Below are positions 1 through 7,254 of a stretch of 15,557 nucleotides of DNA, piece after piece. Positions within the stretch are counted from its first letter, which is position 1; every line of letters begins with the position of its first letter. The notes beneath the pieces were generated by a model. It made no database searches. It saw nothing but the letters and a program-made list of their open reading frames with translations, and was not told where the DNA came from. Origin of the DNA: an uncultured Lachnospiraceae bacterium (lineage in GTDB: Bacteria > Bacillota > Clostridia > Lachnospirales > Lachnospiraceae); assembly GCA_905201915.1 (NCBI GenBank), contig CAJKQE010000047.1:1-15557 (forward strand), written 5' to 3'. The position numbers and the translations under genes were made by a program.

Positions 1-959
1 ACAGCAATGTTTTAAAAGGACAAGCCATAGGGGAATCTATTTCTTTGGGAAATCAGAAAGTCTTTACTTCACCGGAAGCCGGAGTTGTAGTTTATTCCTC
101 AGACGGCTATGAAGAAAAAACACCTGACGATTTAAAAGAAAATGACTTTGATGAAAAAGCCTATAAAAAAACAGAACTTTTAACTAATAAAAAAGTCAAA
201 AAAGGCGAACCCGTATATAAAGTAATTACCAGTGAGGAGTGGACCTTAATGGTTCCTCTTACAGAGAAATTAGCCGCTACTATTGCAGATCGAAGCAGCA
301 TTAAAGTAAAATTCTTAAAAGACGGAGAAACTCAAAATGGAGCTTTATCCATTTCTACAATTGGTGATCAAAAAATCGCACAAATTGATTTAAAAAATGG
401 TATGGCACGTTATGCTTCCGATCGTTTCCTTGAAATTGAACTTGTTGTTAATACAAGAAGCGGTTTAAAAATACCTGTAAGCTCCATTATTACGAAAGAG
501 TTTTATCTTATTCCAAGAGATTTTCTGGCAAATGGAAATAACACAGAAGGAAAAGGATTTATTCGAGAATTACAGCATAAAAACAAAGCAGCTACCACAG
601 AATTTGTGGAAGCCATAATTTATAAAGAAGTCGATGCTGAGGGAAATGAAATTACTTATGATACGGCAGATACTTCTGGCGGATATTGCTATGTAGATAA
701 GAAAACTTTCCATGAAAGTGATGTTCTGATTAAACCGGATTCCAATGAAACCTTTGTAGTCGGAGAGGTGGATTATCTGGAAGGTGTATATGGTATGAAT
801 AAGGGATATGCGGTATTCCGACAAATTGAAATTCTCGATCAGAATGAAGAATACTGTATTGTAAAACAAGGTACTTCTTATGGACTTCAGCCATTTGATT
901 ATATTGTCTTAGAGGGTGAAACTGTTCAGGAAGAAGATATTTTGTCTGGTACTTATTAG
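1..959 (+). CDS. HlyD-type membrane-fusion protein, 5' end missing
   Basis: The frame is open from the first bases of the window, reading SNVLKGQAIGES before the TTG at 45, so the true start lies upstream and 45 is not a start. The visible ~318 residues contain SPEAGVVVYSSDGYE, the lipoyl/barrel-sandwich-like segment of clostridial HlyD-family adaptors. A beta-rich region follows (SEEWTLMVPLTEKLA, then LKIPVSSIITKEFYLIPRDFL), as in the HlyD D23-type domain. Members of the family link an inner-membrane transporter to the envelope in Gram-negatives. In Gram-positives the role is unclear and may be a surface or division-associated assembly. It ends 17 bases before yggS and is probably co-transcribed with it. 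The family call rests on remembered resemblance and gene order; the N-terminal membrane anchor cannot be checked. Confidence 0.65.
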   Translation, partial: SNVLKGQAIGESISLGNQKVFTSPEAGVVVYSSDGYEEKTPDDLKENDFDEKAYKKTELLTNKKVKKGEPVYKVITSEEWTLMVPLTEKLAATIADRSSIKVKFLKDGETQNGALSISTIGDQKIAQIDLKNGMARYASDRFLEIELVVNTRSGLKIPVSSIITKEFYLIPRDFLANGNNTEGKGFIRELQHKNKAATTEFVEAIIYKEVDAEGNEITYDTADTSGGYCYVDKKTFHESDVLIKPDSNETFVVGEVDYLEGVYGMNKGYAVFRQIEILDQNEEYCIVKQGTSYGLQPFDYIVLEGETVQEEDILSGTY

Positions 960-976
960 AAGGAAAGGAGAACACA

Positions 977-1672
977 ATGAGCGTCTGTGAAAATTATAAA
1001 AAAGTAGAAAAACATGTGGAAGACGCCTGTAAGCGGGCAGGAAGAAAACGTGAGGAGGTTACTTTAATCGCAGTAAGTAAAACAAAACCTGTTTCCATGA
1101 TAGAAGAACTTCTTTCTTTACACGTTATGGATTTCGGAGAAAATAAAGTACAGGAACTTACTGCAAAAGCAGAAATTCTCCCTTCCGATCTTCACTGGCA
1201 CTTAATCGGACATTTACAGAGAAATAAGGTAAAATACATTGTTGACAAGACTTGTTTAATTCATTCTGTTGACTCCTTACGTCTTGCTGAAGAAATTAGC
1301 AAAGAAGCACAAAAAAAACAGGTCACAGCAAAAATCTTAATTGAAGTAAATGTAGCAGAAGAAGAAAGTAAATTTGGCGTATTCATACCTGAGGTACTTC
1401 CTTTAATTGAAAAAGTATCTCATCTTCCCAATATTACAATTCAAGGTCTTATGACTATTGCCCCTTATGTGGAAAATCCAGAAGAAAACAGATGGATTTT
1501 TCAAAAATTAAAAAATTTAAGTATTGACATTAAAGGGAAAAACTTTGATAATGTTACTATGGATGTCCTAAGTATGGGCATGACAGGCGATTATGAAGTT
1601 GCCATTGAGGAAGGTGCTACCCATGTTCGAGTGGGGACCGGTATCTTCGGAGAAAGAAATTATACTATATAA
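977..1672 (+). CDS. yggS: YggS/YlmE family pyridoxal-phosphate homeostasis protein
   Basis: This is a 231-residue cytoplasmic protein, the usual length for the YggS/PROSC/YlmE family. The family folds as an alanine-racemase-like TIM barrel without known catalysis and helps keep free pyridoxal phosphate and amino/keto-acid pools in balance. The PLP lysine is K35 in AVSKTKP. Other family marks are DFGENKVQEL, HLIGHLQRNK, GLMTIAP and the C-terminal LSMGMTGDYEVAIEEGATHVRVGTGIFG pattern, whose Ser, Gly and Arg residues hold the phosphate. The ATG at 977 follows a strong AAAGGAG site. As in Bacillus, where it is called ylmE, it lies directly upstream of sepF, 20 bases away, so the pair is probably one transcript. 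Confidence 0.95.
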   Translation: MSVCENYKKVEKHVEDACKRAGRKREEVTLIAVSKTKPVSMIEELLSLHVMDFGENKVQELTAKAEILPSDLHWHLIGHLQRNKVKYIVDKTCLIHSVDSLRLAEEISKEAQKKQVTAKILIEVNVAEEESKFGVFIPEVLPLIEKVSHLPNITIQGLMTIAPYVENPEENRWIFQKLKNLSIDIKGKNFDNVTMDVLSMGMTGDYEVAIEEGATHVRVGTGIFGERNYTI

Positions 1673-1692
1673 CAGATAGGAGATTTTATAAA

Positions 1693-2271
1693 ATGAATAT
1701 TTTAGGTAAATTTATAGATGCTGTAAAAGTAAACGATGATTTCGATGATGAAGATTTTCTGGACGATTTAGATGATGATTTTGAAGATGAAAAACCCAAA
1801 AAAAGATTTTTCAAAAAACTAGACGATGACTTTGATGATGATTTAGATGATATTTCTTCATCAAAAAATTATAAAAAAGCACAAAAACAGGCTGCTGCAA
1901 CAAAACAGCCTAAACCTGCAAAACAGGCTGCTACTACTTCCAATAAAATTACTCCTATGTATAACGTAAAGAAAAAAACTACTTCCAGCGAAGTATGTGT
2001 TATTAAGCCAAAACAGTTTGATGATGCGACAGAAATTGTAGATGCACTTTTAGATAACTGCACTGTAATTTTAAATCTGGAAGGTCTGGATATCAATCTT
2101 GCTCAACACATTATTGATTTTACTTCCGGTGCAAGCTATTCTATTCAGGGAAGTATTCGCAAGGTTTCTTCTTACATCTTTATCTTAACGCCGGAAGGTG
2201 TGGATATTACAGGTGATTCTCAGGAATTACTCAATGATATCACAGGTGGTTCCATGTACGAAGGGATTTAA
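1693..2271 (+). CDS. sepF: Cell division protein SepF
   Basis: SepF anchors FtsZ filaments to the membrane and supports septum formation. The first ~13 residues (MNILGKFIDAVKV) form the expected amphipathic membrane-binding helix. Residues ~14-60 are an unusually acidic linker with two DDDF-type blocks separated by KPKKRFFKK. Residues ~60-98 are Gln/Ala/Lys/Thr-rich and likely disordered. The SepF core runs ~100-175, from VCVIKPKQFDDATEIVDAL through GLDINLAQHIIDFTSG to SSYIFILTPEGVDI. At 192 residues it is longer than the ~150-residue Bacillus protein because of the linker. The start follows TAGGAG at a good distance. Position between yggS and ylmH is the conserved order. Confidence 0.95.
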   Translation: MNILGKFIDAVKVNDDFDDEDFLDDLDDDFEDEKPKKRFFKKLDDDFDDDLDDISSSKNYKKAQKQAAATKQPKPAKQAATTSNKITPMYNVKKKTTSSEVCVIKPKQFDDATEIVDALLDNCTVILNLEGLDINLAQHIIDFTSGASYSIQGSIRKVSSYIFILTPEGVDITGDSQELLNDITGGSMYEGI

Positions 2272-2280
2272 TTTTGCCTT

Positions 2281-3033
2281 ATGGAAAAAGAAGAATTATT
2301 TAAAAAACGTATGTTAGAGTTAAGTAAGAAATCCTATTACAGAGGAATTCTTACTTACTCTGATTTTTTAGACTTAAACGAACAGAATATCCTTCATAGC
2401 CTCTCTTTTCTTGATACAGGAGTTCAGGTTCTGTTATTTGGAGGTTATGAAACAGCAGAGCGTCAGATGGCGGCATTCGTATCTGATGCTTTTTGTTGTA
2501 AAGAAGATTATCCCATTGCCTGTATTAAGATTTCACCTTTAAATAAAAAATTTTCCGATGCTTTAACCCATCGTGATTATTTGGGTTCTATTTTAAACTT
2601 GGGAATTGAACGATGCAAAATCGGTGATATATTAGTAGAAGAAGATGGTGCCTTTGTTTTTTGTCATACTTCTATGGCGGATTTCTTAATAGACGAAGTA
2701 TGTCGTATCAAGCATACTCCCGTAAAAGCAGAACGAATTACAGAAGAAAGTCAGCTTCCGACTCCCAAAAGAGAAGAAATTTCAGGTACGGTTGCATCAC
2801 CTCGTCTGGACAGCGTAATCGGACTGGCATTTCATACTTCCAGAAGCAGTATGATTTCTTATATTGAAAGCGGAAAAGTATTCATAAACGGAAAAAGTGT
2901 CGTATCTAACGGATATGTGTTAAAAGAAGGAGATATCGTATCCGTTCGCGGAAAGGGCAAATTTCAGTTTCATTCTGTAACCAGTAAAACGAAAAAAAAT
3001 CGCTATCATGTGATTTTATATAAATATTGTTAG
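2281..3033 (+). CDS. ylmH: YlmH-type S4-domain RNA-binding protein
   Basis: The 250-residue protein carries the YlmH hallmark LTHRDYLGSILNLGIERCKIGDI at ~96-117. A C-terminal S4 RNA-binding domain spans ~174-230 (RLDSVIGLAFHTSRS, GKVFINGK, EGDIVSVRGKGKF). YlmH proteins bind RNA and associate with ribosomes; the S4 domain resembles that of Hsp15 and RluD. The start is 9 bases after the sepF stop. The only Shine-Dalgarno-like sequence, AAGGGA at 2261-2266, lies 14 bases away, which is far, so translation is probably coupled to sepF. In Bacillus ylmG lies between sepF and ylmH; here it is absent. Confidence 0.92.
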   Translation: MEKEELFKKRMLELSKKSYYRGILTYSDFLDLNEQNILHSLSFLDTGVQVLLFGGYETAERQMAAFVSDAFCCKEDYPIACIKISPLNKKFSDALTHRDYLGSILNLGIERCKIGDILVEEDGAFVFCHTSMADFLIDEVCRIKHTPVKAERITEESQLPTPKREEISGTVASPRLDSVIGLAFHTSRSSMISYIESGKVFINGKSVVSNGYVLKEGDIVSVRGKGKFQFHSVTSKTKKNRYHVILYKYC

Positions 3034-3048
3034 ACAGGAGGATTTTCA

Positions 3049-4161
3049 ATGGAACAGGAAATTTTACAAGTAAAAAAAGCCGGAGATTTTCATTATAATA
3101 TTTTCTTTGAAAAAAGCTTTGAAAAGCTTTCAGAAAAATTAAATGCGTTAAATAAAAAAGGAAGAAAAATCTGTATCGTAACTGACAGCAACGTTGCCCC
3201 CCTATATTTGGAGGCAATAGAAAAAGAAATCGAAAAAACCGACTTAACGTTTACTTCATATATTCTTCCCGCAGGAGAGTCCAATAAAAATCTAAAAGAA
3301 ATCGAAGGCATTTATGAACATCTAATTGTCAATCATTTTGACAGAGGAGATTTACTGGCAGCTTTAGGGGGCGGAGTAGTTGGAGATATGACAGGCTTTA
3401 CTGCAGCTACTTATCTGCGTGGTATTGATTTTATTCAAATTCCTACAACACTTCTTGCTCAAGTTGACAGCAGCATTGGTGGAAAAACAGGTGTAGATTT
3501 TGGACAGTACAAAAATATGGTAGGTGCATTTCATCAGCCTCTTTTTGTTTATGCAAATGTTCAGGCTCTTAAAACACTTCCAGAAACAGAATTTATCAGC
3601 GGAATGGGTGAAGTAGTAAAACATGGTCTAATCCGTAGCAAAGATTATAGCCAATGGCTCTTGGCACATAAAAAAGAAATCATGGAGAGACAACCTGATG
3701 TTTGTCAGGAAATGATTTACAAAAGCTGCGTTATAAAAAAGACAGTAGTAGAAAACGATCCTTTAGAGCATGGAGAACGTGCTGTTTTAAATTTCGGGCA
3801 TACCATCGGGCATGCCGTAGAAAAATTAAAAGATTTTTCTCTCCATCATGGACACTGTGTCTCTATTGGATGCGCTGCAGCCGCATATTTATCTTTAAAA
3901 AAGGGCTGTCTGACAAAATCAGAGTATGAAGAAGTTCTGACAGAGTTAAAAGCTTTTCATTTGCCTGTAAAGGTAAATGGACTTTCTTTTGAAGATATCC
4001 TTACAACAACCAAATCTGACAAAAAAATGGATAAAGGACATATTCGCTTTATTCTACTGCAAGGATGCGGAAATGCAGTGATTGATACATCGCTTTCCGA
4101 TGATGATTTAATAGAAGCTATAAAAGAAATATGTAAAGAGAATAAGGAGGAAGCTTTATGA
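3049..4161 (+). CDS. aroB: 3-dehydroquinate synthase
   Basis: The enzyme converts 3-deoxy-D-arabino-heptulosonate 7-phosphate to 3-dehydroquinate, the second step of the shikimate pathway, using NAD and a divalent metal in the cytoplasm. The 370-residue length is normal. Visible marks are the NAD/substrate motif GGGVVGDMTGF (107-117), RGIDFIQIPTTLLAQVDSSIGGKTGV (124-149), and likely metal ligands E188 (GMGEVVKHG), H251 (FGHTIGHAVE) and H267. The usual HGE motif after the last ligand reads HGH here. The start has AGGAGG 7 bases upstream. Its end overlaps lspA by four bases (ATGA), implying translational coupling. No other shikimate gene is visible nearby, so the operon position is unusual for its pathway. 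Confidence 0.96.
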   Translation: MEQEILQVKKAGDFHYNIFFEKSFEKLSEKLNALNKKGRKICIVTDSNVAPLYLEAIEKEIEKTDLTFTSYILPAGESNKNLKEIEGIYEHLIVNHFDRGDLLAALGGGVVGDMTGFTAATYLRGIDFIQIPTTLLAQVDSSIGGKTGVDFGQYKNMVGAFHQPLFVYANVQALKTLPETEFISGMGEVVKHGLIRSKDYSQWLLAHKKEIMERQPDVCQEMIYKSCVIKKTVVENDPLEHGERAVLNFGHTIGHAVEKLKDFSLHHGHCVSIGCAAAAYLSLKKGCLTKSEYEEVLTELKAFHLPVKVNGLSFEDILTTTKSDKKMDKGHIRFILLQGCGNAVIDTSLSDDDLIEAIKEICKENKEEAL

Positions 4162-4682
4162 GAAAGAAACAACGTATCTCCTCTTTTATCCAGCTTTTTA
4201 TTGCTGTTGCATTATTAACAGGCTTTGACCAGTTGACAAAATTTCTGGCTGTTGAAAACTTAAAAGACAAAGCAGATATTCCCCTAATTCCTAATGTATT
4301 ATATTTTCAATATCTGGAAAACAGAGGAGCTGCCTTTGGTATTTTTCAAGACCAGAAAATTTTTCTGATACTTTTAACCAGTCTGATTTTAATCGGTGTC
4401 TGTTATGTTTTATGGAAAATTCCAGCAGATAAAAAATATATTTATCTAAAACTTCTGTGCTTTTTAATCACTGCCGGAGGCATTGGAAACCTTATTGACA
4501 GAATACGTCTTGATTATGTTATTGACTTTATCTACTTTGCACCTATTGATTTTCCTATATTTAATGTAGCGGATATCTATGTAAGTGTAGGTATGATTTT
4601 ATTATTTATTGTTGTCTTATTTTATTATAAAGACGAAGATTTTGAATTTTTAAAATGGAAAAGCAAAAATAAAGGAGGCTGA
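4158..4682 (+). CDS. lspA: Lipoprotein signal peptidase (signal peptidase II)
   Basis: LspA is a polytopic membrane aspartyl protease that cleaves the signal peptide of diacylglyceryl-modified prolipoproteins just before the lipid-bearing cysteine. The 174-residue protein has four hydrophobic segments at ~10-31, 68-87, 97-113 and 136-157. Conserved blocks are GFDQLTKFL near the N-terminus, ENRGAAFGIFQ (54-64), GGIGNLIDR with catalytic D114, and FNVADIYVS with catalytic D139. The ATG overlaps the aroB stop, and the ribosome site AAGGAGG sits inside the end of aroB. The lspA-rluD order is common in bacteria and places it in the same transcript. Confidence 0.97.
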   Translation: MRKKQRISSFIQLFIAVALLTGFDQLTKFLAVENLKDKADIPLIPNVLYFQYLENRGAAFGIFQDQKIFLILLTSLILIGVCYVLWKIPADKKYIYLKLLCFLITAGGIGNLIDRIRLDYVIDFIYFAPIDFPIFNVADIYVSVGMILLFIVVLFYYKDEDFEFLKWKSKNKGG

Positions 4683-4685
4683 TTT

Positions 4686-5603
4686 ATGAAACAGATTTGC
4701 CTGCAGGTAGACTCTGCATACGCAGGAGAGCGAATTGACAAATATCTGGCGGAAGTAATGAGTGATTATTCCCGTTCCTTTCTTCAGAAACAATTAAAAG
4801 ATGGGAATGTCATTGTCAATGGAAAAAGAGCCAAAGCAAGTTTAAAAGTAGCGGAAGATGATGAAGTCTGTATTTCTATTCCGGAAAATAAAGAACCTGA
4901 TATTGTGCCTGAAGATATTCCCCTTGATATTCTTTATGAAGACCAACAACTTCTGGTAGTAAATAAACCAAAAGGAATGGTGGTTCATCCAAGTGCCGGT
5001 CATTATTCCCAGACTTTAGTAAATGCCCTAATGTTTCATTGTAAAGACCAGCTTTCTGGAATAAATGGTGTATTAAGACCTGGAATCGTGCATAGAATTG
5101 ATATGGATACAACAGGGGCATTAGTTGTGTGTAAAACAGATTTGGCACACCAAAGTTTAGCAGAACAATTAAAGGTACACAGTATTACACGACGCTATCG
5201 TGCTATTGTTCACGGACGTTTAAAAGAAGATTTTGGTACAATAGAAGGTACAATCGGAAGGCATCCTACTGACCGAAAAAAAATGGCAATGAATGTAAAA
5301 AATGGAAAACCTGCGACCACCCACTATAAAGTTTTGGAACGCTTTGAGCAATTTACTTATGTAGAATGTGAATTAGAAACAGGACGTACTCACCAAATCC
5401 GTGTTCACATGAGCAGTATCGGACATCCACTCTTAGGTGATGTAGTTTATGGTCCCAAAAAATCCGCTGTTCCAGGTCTGCAAGGACAGACTTTACACGC
5501 CATGATTCTTGGTTTTATTCATCCTACTTCCGGAAAATATATGGAATTTATCGCACCACTTCCAGAGTATTTTGAAAAACTGCTAAAAAAATTCAGAAAA
5601 TAG
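4686..5603 (+). CDS. rluD: RluD-type 23S rRNA pseudouridine synthase
   Basis: This is a 305-residue RluA/RluD-family enzyme that isomerises uridines, in RluD those of 23S rRNA helix 69. An S4 RNA-binding domain occupies ~15-65 (ERIDKYLAEVM, LKDGNVIVNGKRAK). The catalytic domain starts with LLVVNKPKGMVVHPSAGH. The signature HRIDMDTTGALVVCKTD at 136-152 carries catalytic D139. ETGRTHQIRVHMSSIGHPLLGDVVYG is the typical uracil-binding block. Exact target uridines cannot be told from sequence because RluA, RluC and RluD types look alike. The start is three bases after the lspA stop, with AAAGGAGG inside lspA's end. No clear hairpin terminator follows, so some read-through into the next gene is possible. 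Confidence 0.93.
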   Translation: MKQICLQVDSAYAGERIDKYLAEVMSDYSRSFLQKQLKDGNVIVNGKRAKASLKVAEDDEVCISIPENKEPDIVPEDIPLDILYEDQQLLVVNKPKGMVVHPSAGHYSQTLVNALMFHCKDQLSGINGVLRPGIVHRIDMDTTGALVVCKTDLAHQSLAEQLKVHSITRRYRAIVHGRLKEDFGTIEGTIGRHPTDRKKMAMNVKNGKPATTHYKVLERFEQFTYVECELETGRTHQIRVHMSSIGHPLLGDVVYGPKKSAVPGLQGQTLHAMILGFIHPTSGKYMEFIAPLPEYFEKLLKKFRK

Positions 5604-5614
5604 TCATAAAAATG

Positions 5615-5643
5615 TATACATTCACCAAAAAAAGGATTATAAT
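5615..5643 (+). promoter_or_regulatory. Predicted vegetative promoter of the cytidylate-kinase-like gene
   Basis: A perfect -10 TATAAT (5638-5643) follows a -35-like TATACA (5615-5620, 4 of 6 to TTGACA) with a 17-base spacer. It lies in the 88-base gap after rluD and about 49 bases before the chosen start of the next gene, so that gene can be transcribed separately from the division operon. Confidence 0.6.
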
Positions 5644-5691
5644 AACAGTAATAAAAAATAAGCATTGCATAAAAGAGAGGAGCGTGTCATT

Positions 5692-6321
5692 ATGGCAGGA
5701 AATACAGTTATAACAATTGGACGTCAATATGGAAGCGGAGGACGAGAAATTGGTATGCGCCTTGCTAAAGAGCTTGGTATTAAATGCTATGATAAAGAGC
5801 TATTAGATCAGGCGGCAAAGGATAGTGGTATTTGCGAGGAACTGTTTGAACATCATGATGAAAAGCCCACAAACAGCTTTTTATATTCCTTAGTAATGGA
5901 TACATATTCCTTTGGTTATTCTTCAGCAGCCTTTGCAGATATGCCTATTAACCATAAAGTTTTTCTGGCTCAGTTTGATGCAATTAAAAATCTGGCCCAA
6001 AAAGAATCCTGTGTTATGGTAGGTCGCTGTGCAGATTATGCTTTATCCGACTATGAAGGTGCTTTTAGTGTATTTATTCATGCTGACTTAGATAAGCGAA
6101 TTCGCCGTATTGCAAAAAAATATGAGCTCTCTGACTCAGCAGCGAAGGATCGTATACGCAAAACAGATAAGCAAAGAGCAAGCTATTATAATTATTATAC
6201 CAGCAAGAAATGGGCTGAAGCTACTGGATATAATTTATGTCTGGACAGCGGTGTCTTTGGCATTGATGGATGTGTGGAAATGATTAAAAAAATGTTAGAA
6301 TTGAAGAACCGTAAAATCTAA
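5692..6321 (+). CDS. Cytidylate kinase-like family protein
   Basis: The 209-residue P-loop protein is of the cytidylate-kinase-like type. ITIGRQYGSGGREIGMRLAKEL at 8-29 is the nucleotide-binding loop variant of this family. CYDKELLDQAA, VGRCADYAL and VFIHADLDKRIRRI follow as in the NMP-binding and LID-like parts. It differs from classical Cmk, which binds CMP through a longer insert, so the true substrate is unknown. I chose the ATG at 5692 because AGAGAGGAG lies nine bases upstream. A TTG at 5665 would add nine residues but has no ribosome site. The gene has its own promoter and ends before a strong two-way hairpin, so it is probably monocistronic. Confidence 0.88.
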   Translation: MAGNTVITIGRQYGSGGREIGMRLAKELGIKCYDKELLDQAAKDSGICEELFEHHDEKPTNSFLYSLVMDTYSFGYSSAAFADMPINHKVFLAQFDAIKNLAQKESCVMVGRCADYALSDYEGAFSVFIHADLDKRIRRIAKKYELSDSAAKDRIRKTDKQRASYYNYYTSKKWAEATGYNLCLDSGVFGIDGCVEMIKKMLELKNRKI

Positions 6322-6338
6322 CAAAAAATATTTAATAT

Positions 6339-6385
6339 AAAGGAAGCTGTCGCATTAAATAATGTTCAAAGCGACAGCTTCCTTT
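6339..6385. terminator. Two-way intrinsic terminator between convergent genes
   Basis: The left arm (6339-6353, AAAGGAAGCTGTCGC) and right arm (6371-6385) form a perfect 15-base-pair stem with a 17-base loop. TTTTATTT follows on the plus strand and an AU-rich stretch follows on the minus strand, so it can end both the kinase-like gene and the ttcA-like gene. Its last base overlaps the stop codon of the minus-strand gene. Confidence 0.9.
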
Positions 6386-7101
6386 TATTTATTCCATCCG
6401 GAAATAGAGCTGTTTTTTATTGCTGTAAACATTCTTTCTTTTACTCCCGGATTTTCTTTTGTTAATGTTTTTAAAAGATCTTTTGCATATTGACGTTTCG
6501 TATATCCATCTACAGGACAGGGACTTTTTTCAATATCCAATTGGTATTTATTTTTAAAACCAATTACATCTGCCTCATTTACATAGAGCAGAGGACGAAT
6601 TACAGTTAAATCCATACGATCTAAATAAGTTTTCGGCGAAAAAGTGTGAAATCTTCCTTCGTAAATTAAGGAGAGCAGCATAGTTTCCACTACATCATCT
6701 TTGTGATGTGCGTAAGCTACTTTATTGCAGCCTAAATCCTTTGCCGCGTTGTTCAATGCTCCCTTTCTCATTTTAGCACAGAGAGAACAGGGATTTTGTT
6801 CTTTCCTCTCTTCGAAAATAATAGGAGCAATGTCTGTTTTTACAAGAGTAAACGGAATTTCTAAGCTATTACATAATTGCCGGATTTTATCAGCACAAAA
6901 ATCTTTATGTCCTAAATCAACAGTAATCGCTTCTAATTGAAAATTTTTGGGATAAAAACGCATTAAACCATGAAGGGCATAGAGCATAGTAAGACTGTCT
7001 TTTCCTCCGGAAACACCTATGGCAATTTTATCACCTTCATCTATCAGTTGAAATTCATCCACTGCCTTTCTGGTAAGGCTTAATAATTTCTGTAATGTCA
7101 T
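6385..7101 (-). CDS. TtcA-like PP-loop tRNA thiolation protein
   Basis: This is an N-type ATP pyrophosphatase of the TtcA/TilS superfamily. Counted from the chosen start, the PP-loop SGGKDS is at 31-36, CSLC at 105-108 and SPCPVDGYTKRQ at ~193-204. In E. coli TtcA, which makes 2-thiocytidine-32 in tRNA, three cysteines in the equivalent places hold a [4Fe-4S] cluster; here they are C105, C108 and C195. The AHHKDDVVETMLLSL block is also typical. That points to a cluster-dependent sulfur transferase rather than the lysidine synthetase TilS. The exact tRNA target is uncertain in Firmicutes. An ATG at 7110 would add three residues but sits only two bases from the AAAGG site, so I prefer 7101, which is 11 bases away. 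Confidence 0.85.
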   Translation of the reverse strand: MTLQKLLSLTRKAVDEFQLIDEGDKIAIGVSGGKDSLTMLYALHGLMRFYPKNFQLEAITVDLGHKDFCADKIRQLCNSLEIPFTLVKTDIAPIIFEERKEQNPCSLCAKMRKGALNNAAKDLGCNKVAYAHHKDDVVETMLLSLIYEGRFHTFSPKTYLDRMDLTVIRPLLYVNEADVIGFKNKYQLDIEKSPCPVDGYTKRQYAKDLLKTLTKENPGVKERMFTAIKNSSISGWNK

Positions 7102-7189
7102 AAAATACATATCCTTTCAAACAATCATTCTTTCATACTCAGAGAGCATAGCATAGATAGAGAAAAAAAGAAAGATTTTTTCCGTGTTT

Positions 7190-7220
7190 ATGACACAAAG
7201 AATAAAATACGTGGTATAAT
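7190..7220 (+). promoter_or_regulatory. Predicted extended -10 promoter for the AI-2E-family gene
   Basis: TATAAT at 7215-7220 is preceded by TGG (7212-7214), giving an extended -10. A -35-like ATGACA lies at 7190-7195, a long 19-base spacing, which the extended -10 could compensate. The start codon is 34 bases downstream. Confidence 0.6.
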
Positions 7221-7221
7221 A

Positions 7222-7238
7222 TTTGCACGTTGTGCAAA
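7222..7238. promoter_or_regulatory. Perfect palindrome at the predicted transcription start (candidate operator)
   Basis: TTTGCAC-GTT-GTGCAAA is a perfect 7-base inverted repeat with a three-base centre. It starts one base after the -10 box and so covers the likely +1. It could be a repressor site or form a small hairpin at the mRNA 5' end. No matching regulator is encoded next to it. Confidence 0.5.
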
Positions 7239-7254
7239 GGAAAGGAGGAAACGT

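Noticed and set aside
45..47. TTG as the start of the first gene
   Set aside because: The frame is open to the window edge, there is no ribosome site, and the protein clearly begins mid-domain.
570..975. Minus-strand open frames opposite the HlyD-type gene
   Set aside because: They lack ribosome sites and lie entirely within a recognised coding region.
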